A stretch of DNA of 64,000 nucleotides, from contig DDSH01000010.1 of assembly GCA_002343775.1 (NCBI GenBank), forward strand, positions 1 through 64,000, written 5' to 3'. Origin of the DNA: Anaerolineales bacterium UBA2395 (GTDB lineage Bacteria > Chloroflexota > Anaerolineae > Anaerolineales > Villigracilaceae). Under the pieces are notes generated by a model that ran no database searches, had not been told where the DNA came from, and worked only from the letters and a program-made list of their open reading frames with translations. Positions 36,000-45,050 of this stretch are shown piece by piece; position 1 is the first letter of the stretch, and each line of letters starts with the position of its first letter. A program made the translations under genes and the position numbers.

Positions 36000-37453
36000 T
36001 TATCCCACGGGCTTTCGCAAGTTTGACCCTCGGGACAAACGCATCGAAAACCAATATTATTGCGCCAAAGCGATGCATCAAGCCACCCCACATTTGATGT
36101 GATTCCTGCTGAACGATCATTATTCCATGCCCCACCGCGCAGGATAATTTCCATGCCAGGCACATAATCTTCTGGCATTAGGAAGAGATTCTTGAACTCT
36201 GGAAGGCGCTGTAGCGAACGTTCGCTAGCAGTCCACTCCCGCACGTTCCCGGCCATATTTTTAACACCATAATCACTGATGTCGCTTTCTGCAAACACAT
36301 CAATCCTTTGGACGGTATCTTCTTCAAGATTAGCTTGGTTATCCCACTTATCGCCCCACGGAAAATAACTACTATTGGGTCCGCGAGCGGCTTTTTCCCA
36401 TTCACCTTCCGACGGCAAACGCCCGCCAAGCCAGGTACAGTAATCTGCTGAATCAAGCCAGTTCAAATTGGTGGCTGGCTCATTTGGGCTATTTGCGCCT
36501 TTTGTCCAATTATCTGACGGTTGGCAGAAACCGGACGCCACGCACTGCTGGTATTGAGCGATCGTCACTTCATTGTCCATTATCATAAATTCGGACAGGA
36601 ATGCATTATCTTGTTTTCCGGCGAACCCAAGCAATTCCTCGGATGTAAAAAAACAATTATCTGGTACTACATTTTCTCTACTGCATAAATAATATACAAA
36701 ATCCGCCTCATCCTGATCCATGCCCATTTTGAAACTTCCTTCATGAATGGATACCCATGTGCCGGGAATCGCCTGTTCTCTGCTCAAAAAAGGCCATATT
36801 ATCAAGACCAATATGATCGAAAGTATCACTGCCGATGAGGCGACCAGCAATCGTCTTGTTACAACTTCGTGCTTAATACTTGCTAATACAAATTGACGCT
36901 GGATATCAGTCGCCACTGGATCTCTTGGGATATTCGTTCTATGAATTTGTTTGTCGGTTTCCCGTAGTTCTTTTCCACGCAAAAGCCTGCTGTTATCCCT
37001 CTTCTGCTCCCATTTAAGCGCCTTTATTTGTAGTTCAGTATGAAATTTCAGCCATTCATAATCTGTAAAAATGGCTTTGCGCGTCTCCTCGATCGCCCTG
37101 TTGAAATCGTCCAACCCCTCGCGGCAGAAAACCCAATTCCGTTTTGAGATTTCTGGGTGGATGATTGGGAGATCGGCGTCACGAACAACAATGGGGAGGA
37201 TTCGTTTCCTGTTTTTCGCAGCATGTTCAATTTCTTCTGCGCACCACCTGGACTGGGCGGAATCAGGACTAACAAAAAACAAAAAAACATCCGCCTCCGC
37301 GATCGCTTGGTGGATCTCCAATTGAACCTCTTCACCTTTGGGGATGTTTTTCCAATCGATCCAAGGTAGGAGATCGTCCGCCGAGAGGGCGTCGACTATT
37401 TTCTCGACCAGTTCCGTATCTTTGCGTGAATAGGAGATGAAAAAGTGCGCCAT
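35972..37453 (-). CDS. TIR domain, membrane helix and FGE/SUMF1-like domain
   Basis: Start at 37453 (MAHFFISYSRKD), where the TIR fold begins; longer frames add nonsense residues. About 493 residues. TIR 1-135 has FFISYSRKD, LLPWIDWKNIPKG and SRWCAEEIEH with E74 in the place of the NADase catalytic Glu. A charged linker precedes one membrane helix (201-223). The C-terminal part (228-490) is a formylglycine-generating-enzyme/SUMF1-type fold (MGMDQDEADF, EVTIAQYQQCV, WLGGRLPSEGEWEKAARG, GNVREWTAS, LRGGAWNN, IGFRCV). It is predicted with the TIR inside and FGE outside. In other STAND-like systems FGE domains are often noncatalytic binding modules. No Thoeris ThsA partner is nearby. Confidence 0.88.
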   Translation of the reverse strand: MAHFFISYSRKDTELVEKIVDALSADDLLPWIDWKNIPKGEEVQLEIHQAIAEADVFLFFVSPDSAQSRWCAEEIEHAAKNRKRILPIVVRDADLPIIHPEISKRNWVFCREGLDDFNRAIEETRKAIFTDYEWLKFHTELQIKALKWEQKRDNSRLLRGKELRETDKQIHRTNIPRDPVATDIQRQFVLASIKHEVVTRRLLVASSAVILSIILVLIIWPFLSREQAIPGTWVSIHEGSFKMGMDQDEADFVYYLCSRENVVPDNCFFTSEELLGFAGKQDNAFLSEFMIMDNEVTIAQYQQCVASGFCQPSDNWTKGANSPNEPATNLNWLDSADYCTWLGGRLPSEGEWEKAARGPNSSYFPWGDKWDNQANLEEDTVQRIDVFAESDISDYGVKNMAGNVREWTASERSLQRLPEFKNLFLMPEDYVPGMEIILRGGAWNNDRSAGITSNVGWLDASLWRNNIGFRCVCPEGQTCESPWDKWWVWFGDY

Positions 37454-37779
37454 AAGCAAATTGTCAATCCACCATGTAGTGGTTCTTGGTTTTAGGCGGC
37501 AAAAGAAAATTCGTGCCAAATGAGAAGCGCTGACTTTATTCTATCCCAAATCCCCTTCATAGGGAACTTTTCCGATGAGAGATTGAGGATTGATATAAAA
37601 TTTCGGTGGAGTGACCACGGCATCTTTGAGAAATACCTCCCATGCAGAAAGTGCAGATGCAAGACATGACTGTCAGATGTTGGTCATTGCGAATCCTCTG
37701 GAATTGGCAGAACCGGCGATGGTGTTAAATGTGACTCCGATTGATGGTTTTGCTTGTGCAGGGTTTCATTGCCTGCCAG
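37454..37779. other. Gap with a possible gene-tail remnant
   Basis: On the minus strand about 40 codons ending near 37540 read WEVFLKDAVVTPPKFYINP...KVPYEGDLG before a stop. Upstream the frame is broken, so it may be the tail of a lost protein. No promoter or RNA is recognised. Confidence 0.35.
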
Positions 37780-38895
37780 TCAGTTGGCGAGACGGGAGAC
37801 CCTTCCCCATTCCACATTAGGTAGTCTTCCAACTATTCTACGGTCTCCAAGGATCACAGCCACCCCGGCAGGCAGGCTGGTACATGTCCAGGCTACAGCC
37901 TCATGGACCCAGTTAAGGCTGATGGAGGCATAGACGAGCCGCGTACCCGTCTCTCGACAGAATCGCCATGCTTCTGATAGCCGTTGTTTTGTGATCTCCT
38001 CGATTTGCCTTCTTTTCTTATGGTTATCCCCGACCTCCAACCAGAACACGGTCTCAAAGCCTTGGATACGTCCCCAGGCAAGGGCATCTGGACGCACAGA
38101 AGTTCCAGGAATCTTCACTTCACTCCAGCCTGTCCAAATCTCGGCGTGAGGGTAGGCAGATCGTAACCATGCCAGCCACCTACGGGAAATGTTTCTATGG
38201 GGTGTGCAGATCTTGTCTGGATGCAGTTCCTTTATATTGCTGAAATCCGATCCCTCTGATGCTCCCCAACTGCGCAGGGCAGCAGATACTCCTTTACGTC
38301 TAGGATGCCACATCGGGTATGGATCCATTTTCTTGGGCTTTGACTTGTCTTTTTGGAACATCTCGCCAAGTTTGAATATCACCTTTTTCTTCTTTTGAAG
38401 TCCCTGCAAAACATCATAGGTAATAGTTTCAGGAAGACCCGCCAAAGAAGCGATCTCTTCCGCACTTCCCTTCCGGTTTCGGGTCAACACCTGGAGACAT
38501 TTCAACTCTTCGCAAGAGAAACTAGAAAACTCATCGTCCACCTTGGGAGGAGGGGGGTGTGAAGAAGAAAATAATTTTGGTCCAAAAGAGAAACTGCGAT
38601 AATCCGGAGTCTTGTCGTTTGACGTGACAACATAGGGAACGGAAAACCCATCTGTCATGGATCGTTTGACCTCCATCAGATACCATTCTCCGGGAGATGT
38701 CACACGGATCCAAAGGGACGCGCCTGGTCTTTTTTTATCCAACTCAGCAACCAGGCGCTGCAGGAGGGGATGAAAGACAAACGGCGGCAAACCATTCAAG
38801 GCGTTAATATCGAATATAAAGGTGTCGGTGAAACCACCCTCACATTCCAGGCTGATCCAATCAGAAAAAGTCACATCGCCAAGTCGAATGGTCAT
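37780..38895 (-). CDS. Relaxase/nuclease-like protein with HTH (replication-relaxation type)
   Basis: 371 residues. The N-terminal domain (1-115) is unrecognised. A winged-HTH lies at about 128-175 (SCEELKCLQVLTRNRKGSAEEIASLAGLPETITYDVL). The C-terminal 245-350 has SVRPDALAWG...VFWLEVGDNHKKRRQIEEITKQRL, a D-x(n)-E-x-G...K layout (D270, E287, K293/K294) like the PD-(D/E)XK-type core of replication-relaxation proteins from integrative elements. It starts 3 bases after the M23 gene ends and is the last gene of the secretion operon. Nuclease activity is inferred only from that motif. Confidence 0.5.
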   Translation of the reverse strand: MTIRLGDVTFSDWISLECEGGFTDTFIFDINALNGLPPFVFHPLLQRLVAELDKKRPGASLWIRVTSPGEWYLMEVKRSMTDGFSVPYVVTSNDKTPDYRSFSFGPKLFSSSHPPPPKVDDEFSSFSCEELKCLQVLTRNRKGSAEEIASLAGLPETITYDVLQGLQKKKKVIFKLGEMFQKDKSKPKKMDPYPMWHPRRKGVSAALRSWGASEGSDFSNIKELHPDKICTPHRNISRRWLAWLRSAYPHAEIWTGWSEVKIPGTSVRPDALAWGRIQGFETVFWLEVGDNHKKRRQIEEITKQRLSEAWRFCRETGTRLVYASISLNWVHEAVAWTCTSLPAGVAVILGDRRIVGRLPNVEWGRVSRLAN

Positions 38896-38898
38896 AAT

Positions 38899-39600
38899 TT
38901 AATCGGAACACCCGATGTAGATGTATTCATTTTCAGTAAAGAAGTTCTGAGGATTGAGCCAGACTGCGCTTTGCTCCCCTGTCTTCTGGCGGATGCCATA
39001 ATGCAAATGCGCGCCGGTGCTGTTGCCGGTGTTGCCGCTCAATCCCACCACATCACCATAATTGAGGATCTGCCCTTCCACGACCTGGATGCTGCTCAAG
39101 TGTGCCAGCCAGACCTGATAACCATTGTTCTCCACCACTACAAGATTGCCCCAAGGACCGTTTGAGCCGGCCCAGACGACCTTGCCTGCAAGAGTTGTAT
39201 GAATGGGTGTGCCTTCGTTCACTGGAAAGTCTGCACCTGTATGAGTCTGGTAGTGTGGGTCTTGGAAGACACAACCAAGTAAAGGTTTGTCATAGATGTC
39301 ACCCCAATGTGGAATCGGACCGACCAACGGCAATCCATAGATCTCAGAACCCGGTTCAACATAGCCATCGAAGGGAACAGCGCTCATTCCGGATGGAAGC
39401 GAATTGCCATACGAACCGTTGTCACTGGTCTCAGCATACTGGGGGATATCGAACAGCCATTGCTCCACACCAGGCTGCGCCCATGCCGGTAGTTGCGGAA
39501 TGGTCAGGACCACCAGCATGACATAACCCACCACCAAAGCCGCCCCGCATAACAACGGGGCGGTCATCAAGGCAATGGAAAAACGGAAGAAACCTTTCAC
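38899..39600 (-). CDS. M23-family metallopeptidase (LytM-like), membrane-anchored
   Basis: 233 residues, GTG start sharing one base with the upstream TAG stop. One N-terminal membrane segment (about 12-34). The catalytic M23 motifs HTGADFPVNEGTPIH and GAHLHYGI hold the zinc ligands (H and D of HTGAD, second H of HLH). It should cut peptidoglycan peptides, opening the wall for the secretion channel encoded around it. The GVVGLSGNTGNSTG-like block also matches the family. Confidence 0.88.
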   Translation of the reverse strand: MKGFFRFSIALMTAPLLCGAALVVGYVMLVVLTIPQLPAWAQPGVEQWLFDIPQYAETSDNGSYGNSLPSGMSAVPFDGYVEPGSEIYGLPLVGPIPHWGDIYDKPLLGCVFQDPHYQTHTGADFPVNEGTPIHTTLAGKVVWAGSNGPWGNLVVVENNGYQVWLAHLSSIQVVEGQILNYGDVVGLSGNTGNSTGAHLHYGIRQKTGEQSAVWLNPQNFFTENEYIYIGCSD

Positions 39601-40532
39601 TACAAGACCCGTCCAAGACGATCCAGGCGAATCTCGCCCTGTTGTCCGGCTTGCAAGCCCATTGAGGCTTCAATAGATAAGCCATTGCGGATCATGCGCA
39701 TCGAAAGCCAGTAGGAAATCCCTGAGCCGAGGATGACAGGAGATAGAAAAAGTGGATTACCAGAATACAACTTCCCGACTTCGGGAGTGGTGATGGCGAT
39801 CAATACCAAAACAGCCGGAGGGAAAAGAGCCAGAAAGCGTGCCTGCCATTCCACACCATTGGCGGCGGCACGCGCACGGGATAAGACCTCAACCACGGTG
39901 CCGAGAGTCTTTCGCAGAGATGCCACGAGCGGACCAATCTCGATACGCCCCTCAATGGAAGCAAGCAGCGATGTGGCGACAATGTCCACCGCGGGATTAT
40001 CCCAGGCGGTCGTCCATTCACGCACAGCCAATGCGGCTTCATCGGCAGGGGCGGTGCGGAGTCGCACGACCAGATCACCCAAGACCATCCTGCCATCGGG
40101 ACCCACGGCTTGCGCCGCATCATCAAGCGCATCGCCCAAGGGCTTGCCTTGGGATAGGAGAGTCTCCACGACACCCAATCCGCGTAAAATATCCTTGGCT
40201 TGCTTCAAGCGGAATTCCTGGCGTTTGTCCGAAAGCGTGCCTGCGTACAACAGACCACCGGCTATTGCAAACAGGATCGCAGGAAAGACTCCGAGGAATA
40301 TTCCTCCCGCCAGTCCACCGCCGACCCAAGCCAGAAAGCCATAGGCGATCTGGTTGAACGCCAGCCCCGTTCCGGTTTGACGCGCGAATTTCTCCGGGTC
40401 AAATTTTTTCTTCGGTTGGGCAATGCCCATTGCACGCGCCATACCCGCTTCATCCACGGTACGGCGCCAGCCAAAGGCAATCGGGATGGCTGCCAGCGCC
40501 AAGGCGCCCATGATTGAAATCAATGTGATCAT
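39600..40532 (-). CDS. TadB/TadC-like inner-membrane platform protein (T2SSF family)
   Basis: Start at 40532 (MITLISIMG) because GGAG lies 5 bases upstream. About 310 residues. It has paired membrane segments at the N terminus (FLAWVGGGLAGGIFLGVFPAILFAIAGGLLY) and the C terminus (FLALFPPAVLVLIAITTPEVGKL, LSPVILGSGISYWLSM), around a helical cytoplasmic part (LKQAKDILRGLGVVETLLSQGKPLGDALDDAA), as in TadB/TadC. Such proteins couple the assembly ATPase to the pilus. It lies next to PrgI-like and pilin-like genes, so the machine is a Tad/T4SS hybrid. Confidence 0.72.
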   Translation of the reverse strand: MITLISIMGALALAAIPIAFGWRRTVDEAGMARAMGIAQPKKKFDPEKFARQTGTGLAFNQIAYGFLAWVGGGLAGGIFLGVFPAILFAIAGGLLYAGTLSDKRQEFRLKQAKDILRGLGVVETLLSQGKPLGDALDDAAQAVGPDGRMVLGDLVVRLRTAPADEAALAVREWTTAWDNPAVDIVATSLLASIEGRIEIGPLVASLRKTLGTVVEVLSRARAAANGVEWQARFLALFPPAVLVLIAITTPEVGKLYSGNPLFLSPVILGSGISYWLSMRMIRNGLSIEASMGLQAGQQGEIRLDRLGRVL

Positions 40533-40533
40533 G

Positions 40534-41025
40534 CTATCTCCATACAAACCAAAATGCAAGTTCCTGTGCGCCACCGTTCGCAAGCCAGATGGTAAAGTAA
40601 ATACCCACAACACCCAGCAGGACGGTCAACAATGGATAGACTCCAACTTCGTTCCATGCGAGGTCAATCGGTCGCATGGTTGCTTGCGGCATCTGCTGTT
40701 GATAGGATGGAGCAGGACGTTCTGGTTCCATCGTTGGGCGTTGTGTTTTTTGTTTGGGTGGAGGTGGATTGCCTTCAGTTTTACGGGAGGCTGCCTGTTG
40801 GTTGACATATTGTCTGGTTTGGATCGAATAGCGAAAGCGGCGCATCAACCAAACTTCGGGCGGGACGCGGTCGGGTCCAAGGCGCAGAAGCGCCAGCGCC
40901 ATGAACCCGACCAACACCAGAAAACCGATCACCACCTTTCCAGTGAAGGATAGCGGAAGGAATAAACATAGGACTGCCAGTAATGCGCCAGTGCCGAGGA
41001 TGCCAAGATCGCGGTTATTGAACAT
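40534..41025 (-). CDS. PrgI-like small T4SS membrane protein
   Basis: 163 residues, AGGAGAGG directly upstream of the ATG. Two adjacent N-terminal membrane segments (about 10-48) are followed by DRVPPEVWLMRRFRYSIQTRQYV, which resembles the amphipathic segment of PrgI (VirB3-like) proteins of Gram-positive conjugation systems. A proline-rich linker and a third membrane segment (about 128-150) follow. PrgI helps anchor the VirB4-type ATPase. No VirB4 gene is in the window. Confidence 0.6.
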   Translation of the reverse strand: MFNNRDLGILGTGALLAVLCLFLPLSFTGKVVIGFLVLVGFMALALLRLGPDRVPPEVWLMRRFRYSIQTRQYVNQQAASRKTEGNPPPPKQKTQRPTMEPERPAPSYQQQMPQATMRPIDLAWNEVGVYPLLTVLLGVVGIYFTIWLANGGAQELAFWFVWR

Positions 41026-41032
41026 GCCTCTC

Positions 41033-41299
41033 CTAGAACGGCGGTTTGGGTTGGAAGTTCTTCAACATCTCACCCAGTTGCGGCAGGAAGAGGAAGGCGA
41101 AGAGAACAATGATGATCAGACCTACCACCCCGATGATTGCCATCGAGGTCATGCGGCTGCCGCCAAACGCCATGCCTGCCGTGCCTTGCAGGATGTAGTA
41201 CAAGCCACCAAGTAATGCCACGACGATCAAGAGTCCAGCCATGAACGCCCAGGCGTCACGGGCGATGGACAGGATCTGTTCCATAATGGGATCGAACAT
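41033..41299 (-). CDS. Pilin-like small membrane protein (VirB2/TrbC type)
   Basis: 88 residues. Two hydrophobic helices (about 17-37 and 51-74) separated by GTAGMAFGGSRMTSM, with a short polar tail, the size and layout of VirB2/TrbC-like subunits. No cleavable signal is obvious. It stands between the 160-residue membrane gene and the PrgI-like gene in the same operon. A channel subunit is the other possibility. Confidence 0.55.
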   Translation of the reverse strand: MFDPIMEQILSIARDAWAFMAGLLIVVALLGGLYYILQGTAGMAFGGSRMTSMAIIGVVGLIIIVLFAFLFLPQLGEMLKNFQPKPPF

Positions 41300-41321
41300 A
41301 AATATCTTCTCCTTTTATTTT

Positions 41322-41804
41322 TCAACAAGTACCAAGAAACCAGGCTGCCAGGGGAATGGCGGCGCTGGCGAGGATCATGCCAAAGAGCGCTTCACCGCTT
41401 TCGATGAGTGCATTGGCGAAGGAAGATGCCCCGCCGATGGAGGCAGAAAACATTGTGATGAAGGCTGCCTTCATCATGCGCAGGGCTGCCAGCCCGCCGA
41501 TCAGCCCAGAGGCGAGCGTGCCCAACTCGCTGATCGGTCCACAACCACCGGCGCCGGGCAGGGTGGACTGCAATGCGTTCACGATCTGCGGGATGCCAAG
41601 GAAGGCAAATAAACCCAACACAACGATGGAGATCAGGGCAGAGATGGATTCCCACACCCAAAGATTTGCACCGAGTACAGAAGCGGAACTCACACGCAAC
41701 ATCTGGGCAATCCCTGCCAACAGTGCAAAAGCGACAAAAGCGCCAGCCAAGGCAACCCAGGCTTCGCGCAGGAAGGTCAATAACAGGGAAGTGACTTCGC
41801 TCAT
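41322..41804 (-). CDS. Membrane protein of the T4SS-like operon
   Basis: 160 residues with four hydrophobic segments (about 14-34, 53-74, 98-118, 135-157) and a Gly/Ala-rich stretch (GTLASGLIGGLAAL). It resembles a larger, perhaps fused version of the neighbouring pilin-like protein: both begin LREAWVALAGAFVAFALLAG / ARDAWAFMAGLLIVVALLGG. Its ATG overlaps the stop of the ATPase gene (ATGA). Probable channel component. Confidence 0.55.
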   Translation of the reverse strand: MSEVTSLLLTFLREAWVALAGAFVAFALLAGIAQMLRVSSASVLGANLWVWESISALISIVVLGLFAFLGIPQIVNALQSTLPGAGGCGPISELGTLASGLIGGLAALRMMKAAFITMFSASIGGASSFANALIESGEALFGMILASAAIPLAAWFLGTC

Positions 41805-42610
41805 GACAACACCATCGGATCGTGTTTGTGGAATTCATTTTCAAGGGCGGGATAGAAGCGTTCACCCCAAAATTGCATCGACCAGCGCCGAGCCGGTCCG
41901 GTGCGGTCTTTGAGGGTCAGGACTTCCAGTGGAGCGCAGCCGCAATCACGGACGTCGCCAGTGCGATTCACCACTAGTACGCGATCCGCTTCATAGGGAA
42001 CTCGTTCATCGCCTAATAACGCGGATAGATCATCGCCATCATTGAAGCGTTCGGATTTCAAAGCAGCAGCCGCGATGATCGCCCAGCCATGATGGCGTGC
42101 CATTTCCCGTAAGGCGGCAGCTGCTTCACCACTGCGACCCTCTTCGTTCATCATGCCGGTCAAGCCAACTACGGGTACTCGGTTGAGATAATCCACAGCG
42201 ATAAGAGCAGGTCCTTTGACAGGGAAGGCGTAATCATGGATCAGCATGTCTTCCAGGGCGCGGACGGTATCCTCGCGGGAATTGAGCGAGAGCAGAACTG
42301 CTTCACTGGCACGCGCAAGAGCCGCTTCGACCTTTCCCTGTGAGGCATGTTCATGTGGACCGGAAACGATTGCCTCCACCTGCCGGTATAGGCGGAATCG
42401 CAATTCCTCAGGGGTATGTTCATAGCAGCCAATCATGGCAGGGATGTGGAGGCAGGTTGCCTCGTAGATCATCCGCAGCAACCAGGAGGTCTTGCCGATT
42501 CCTGGCGCTGCGGCAAGTAAAGTGGCGCCGCCGCCCCAGAAGGACAGACCAGCGAAGACACCAAAAGAAGTGTAGGGTTGGGGATTGCCTAGGGTTCCGG
42601 AGCGCGGCAT
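41801..42610 (-). CDS. DnaB-like RecA-fold ATPase
   Basis: 269 residues. Walker A APGIGKTSWLL at about 34, Walker B ALIAVDYLNRVP at about 138 and the RecA/DnaB C-terminal pattern (EEGRSGEAAAALREMARHHGWAIIAAAALKSERF, LLGDERVPYEADRVLVVNR). It lacks the DnaB N-terminal domain. It may load DNA in mobile-element replication or energise transfer. It is encoded inside the secretion operon and followed by membrane proteins. A 270-base gap with a divergent small ORF precedes it. Confidence 0.75.
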   Translation of the reverse strand: MPRSGTLGNPQPYTSFGVFAGLSFWGGGATLLAAAPGIGKTSWLLRMIYEATCLHIPAMIGCYEHTPEELRFRLYRQVEAIVSGPHEHASQGKVEAALARASEAVLLSLNSREDTVRALEDMLIHDYAFPVKGPALIAVDYLNRVPVVGLTGMMNEEGRSGEAAAALREMARHHGWAIIAAAALKSERFNDGDDLSALLGDERVPYEADRVLVVNRTGDVRDCGCAPLEVLTLKDRTGPARRWSMQFWGERFYPALENEFHKHDPMVLS

Positions 42611-42685
42611 GGGGGTATGTTATTTGTTTATAGGCAGGGGAGGCTTGCAGGTGTCGCTTAGTAAATCAATTATGTGAAGGGAAGT

Positions 42686-42696
42686 TGGTATACAAT
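42686..42696 (+). promoter_or_regulatory. Extended -10 promoter of the 53-residue ORF
   Basis: TGGTATACAAT forms an extended -10 with TATACAAT at 42689-42696. The predicted start of transcription falls at or next to the ATG at 42703, so the mRNA may be leaderless. No clear -35. Confidence 0.4.
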
Positions 42697-42702
42697 GGTT
42701 AC

Positions 42703-42864
42703 ATGTCAACAAACAGGGAATGGATTTTTTATGCGGCTGTCGGAGCGGCTGTGCTACTGAATGAACTGGCAATTCATTTCGGTGTATATCCATGCACCTT
42801 CCTACCGCTGATGTTTGGCGTCATGGCAGTTGGGTTCTGGGTGTTTCCACAAAGGGAAAAATAA
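42703..42864 (+). CDS. Small membrane protein, 53 residues
   Basis: The sequence starts MSTNREWIFYAAVGAAVLL and ends GFWVFPQREK. Two hydrophobic helices (about 7-24 and 34-49) with charged ends give a hairpin membrane protein. It lies on the plus strand inside the minus-strand secretion region and has its own good -10 box but no Shine-Dalgarno. Reality rests on composition and promoter only. Confidence 0.4.
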   Translation: MSTNREWIFYAAVGAAVLLNELAIHFGVYPCTFLPLMFGVMAVGFWVFPQREK

Positions 42865-42882
42865 CCCTGTGTGAATACCTGG

Positions 42883-43344
42883 TCAGAATAGACTGCCTGT
42901 CACGATATAGATCAAGAGTCCAACGAACATGCCTGGCAGTGCGGGGATCGATCCAGTTTGTCTTCGTACCCAAAACCTTCTCCAAAGTTCCAATCCAAAC
43001 AACGATAACAAGACTGCTGGCAGGGGAAACAGGCAAGCCAGTCCACTGATTGCAAACAGATCCGCCCTGCCAATGATCCCTTTGCGATATCCATAACCAG
43101 TCAACAATACTGGCCAGACAGGCGGGTAAAACAACATGGGCACGGCAAACCATCCGGATAGATTACGAACGATGCCCCAAAGACATGCCAGCAATACGAT
43201 CCCTGTCTGAAGTGGATTATTCGGAAGTGCCAATAGGATCGTTCCCAAAAGAAATACTTCGATCCCCGGCACCAGGCGATAACGCAGATCGGCATAACTA
43301 AAGAGAGAGAAGGATACCAGCGCGAAGGTTTCCGTGAGGGTCAT
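42883..43344 (-). CDS. A24-like prepilin peptidase homologue, variant
   Basis: 153 residues, about six membrane segments. YADLRYRLVP corresponds to the first aspartate motif of type IV prepilin peptidases and GRADLFAISGL to the second (G-x-G-D in active enzymes, here G-R-A-D). Both aspartates are present, though the second motif is altered. A second A24 gene (45945-46340) is in the same operon. The start overlaps the VirB6-like gene's end (ATGA). Confidence 0.6.
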   Translation of the reverse strand: MTLTETFALVSFSLFSYADLRYRLVPGIEVFLLGTILLALPNNPLQTGIVLLACLWGIVRNLSGWFAVPMLFYPPVWPVLLTGYGYRKGIIGRADLFAISGLACLFPLPAVLLSLFGLELWRRFWVRRQTGSIPALPGMFVGLLIYIVTGSLF

Positions 43345-45050
43345 GAACGATCCTCTTCCTCGGTTTGTTTATTCGGCATAAATGTAAATATCTCTTTCAC
43401 CCGTGTGGCATTGCCAAGTTCGGATGCCCGCATCAAAGGATCGCGCGCTATCATGATTTCTTCTGGATGATCCAGATATGCTCGTGTCATCTGTGCCGTT
43501 TCCTGCGGGTATTGCGCCGCGAAGACATTGGGGTCCATCCCATGTTGGGTGATGTCTGCGGACATGGCTTGAAAGCCCTGCTGGAATTCCTGGGGCGAAC
43601 CATTGAAACTGGATTGAATCGAGGCATTCACCGATGGTGAAAAACCAAAATCATCGGAGGGAGATGTGGACGGAGCGCCATTGAAACGCTGCATCCGTTC
43701 CCCCAATTCCGCCTGTCGCGCCGCGAGTTCATGCCCATGTGCCAGCGAACGGTTGTAGGCAGCTGGGGCGCGCAATCCCATTGCCTCCAGATTTCCAGCT
43801 TGTTGTGTCAGTTGCTGAGCTGCATTCAGATGACCCATTGCGGCTTCTGCGCCGGTCAGTCCGCTCGTGGTTGCAGCTGCTCCACCTGCCCCTGCGCTGG
43901 AGGTAGCTCCTGCCGCACCAACTGCACCAGCTCCCGCCGCGCCTACTCCGCTGGCTGCCAACATCCCGATGGAGACGATCTGTTGTGCTGCCTTGATCAT
44001 TCCTCCAAATGCATCAGCGGTGGTTGAGATGGTCATCTTGCCAAGAATGCCTGCCAGGGAAAGCAATAGTCCAGTTGCTCCCCATAACCAGATCACGCGC
44101 AGGATGGCAGACAGGATGCCCTGTTGACCCATCCAGGTGCTGGCTGCCATGCCTGCCTTGAAGACTCCACCAGCAACGATGGGAAGAAGCGCAATCAGAA
44201 CCACCGCCTTCATCATTAAGGAACGCAGCCAGGTTGCCTGAGGCAATACACTCGCTATCGCTAGCGGTGGAGCAAGAACAGCGAGGATGAAGAGAACCGC
44301 ATTAGCCGAGGCAAAGGCAAACAACATGCCGCCAATGGCGAGCAGGGAACCAATCGTTAAACCGATGTTGAGCAGGCTGCCAAGGAAGGTTTGGTTGGCC
44401 AATCCCAACAGAATGGATGTTGCAGTGGTGTTCTCCACAAAGCTGACTGCCAAGGCGCCGGTTTCCCCGATCACCTTCCCAACCATCCACCACCCGAGTC
44501 GCACGATGAGGTCAAGAAATGGACCGGAGGCAATTGCCAGCACGCCAGCAGTTACCCAATCCCCGATCACACGTAAACTGCTATCATCATCACCAAGCAA
44601 TCTGCCCCAATGATATAGAGCCAATCTCAACAAGAACAAGGCGGGGGCTAATGCTGCCGCAACTGGCAGACTGGACTGTGCCACCGTACTGTAATCGCCC
44701 TGACTGGGAGCCTGTACGATCTCGCCGATCACACTTGTCCAGCGCGCGACCTCCTCGCTCATGGCGCGTACTTCCTTGTCGGCGGCTTTATCGAAGATGC
44801 CCGCCAGCGCTTCCGAGATGGTTTCGGCAGGAAAGACCAGATGATTGAAGATCTGTGAGATGGTGGTCGTGGTTGTGTTGCCGCCTCCCGTGGGTGGAGT
44901 CGGCGTGACGGTGACCATCACCGTGGGTGTGGGAGTTGGAAGCAGATTCGCACTGGAGGCATAAACTGGTGTGACCGCCATCGCCAGATTACTGAGTGCA
45001 AACAGTGCAATGAAGATTACACAAATAATGAGAAATCGGAGTTTTTTCAT
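43341..45050 (-). CDS. VirB6/TrbL-like channel protein
   Basis: Start at 45050 (MKKLRFLII) with AAGGA upstream, in a 4-base ATGA overlap with the preceding gene. About 569 residues: signal-like N terminus, Thr/Pro linker (PTPTPTVMVTVTPTPP), six to eight membrane helices (about 120-370) and a Gly/Ala-rich then Gln-rich cytoplasmic tail (GLTGAEAAMGHLNAAQQL). This is the layout of VirB6/TrbL/CagW-type inner-membrane channel proteins. It marks the operon as a type IV secretion system. Confidence 0.75.
   Translation of the reverse strand: MKKLRFLIICVIFIALFALSNLAMAVTPVYASSANLLPTPTPTVMVTVTPTPPTGGGNTTTTTISQIFNHLVFPAETISEALAGIFDKAADKEVRAMSEEVARWTSVIGEIVQAPSQGDYSTVAQSSLPVAAALAPALFLLRLALYHWGRLLGDDDSSLRVIGDWVTAGVLAIASGPFLDLIVRLGWWMVGKVIGETGALAVSFVENTTATSILLGLANQTFLGSLLNIGLTIGSLLAIGGMLFAFASANAVLFILAVLAPPLAIASVLPQATWLRSLMMKAVVLIALLPIVAGGVFKAGMAASTWMGQQGILSAILRVIWLWGATGLLLSLAGILGKMTISTTADAFGGMIKAAQQIVSIGMLAASGVGAAGAGAVGAAGATSSAGAGGAAATTSGLTGAEAAMGHLNAAQQLTQQAGNLEAMGLRAPAAYNRSLAHGHELAARQAELGERMQRFNGAPSTSPSDDFGFSPSVNASIQSSFNGSPQEFQQGFQAMSADITQHGMDPNVFAAQYPQETAQMTRAYLDHPEEIMIARDPLMRASELGNATRVKEIFTFMPNKQTEEEDRS

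Noticed and set aside
35972..37453. A Thoeris-type system based on the TIR gene.
   Set aside because: No ThsA (SIR2/SLOG) gene nearby, and the TIR here is membrane-linked to an FGE fold.
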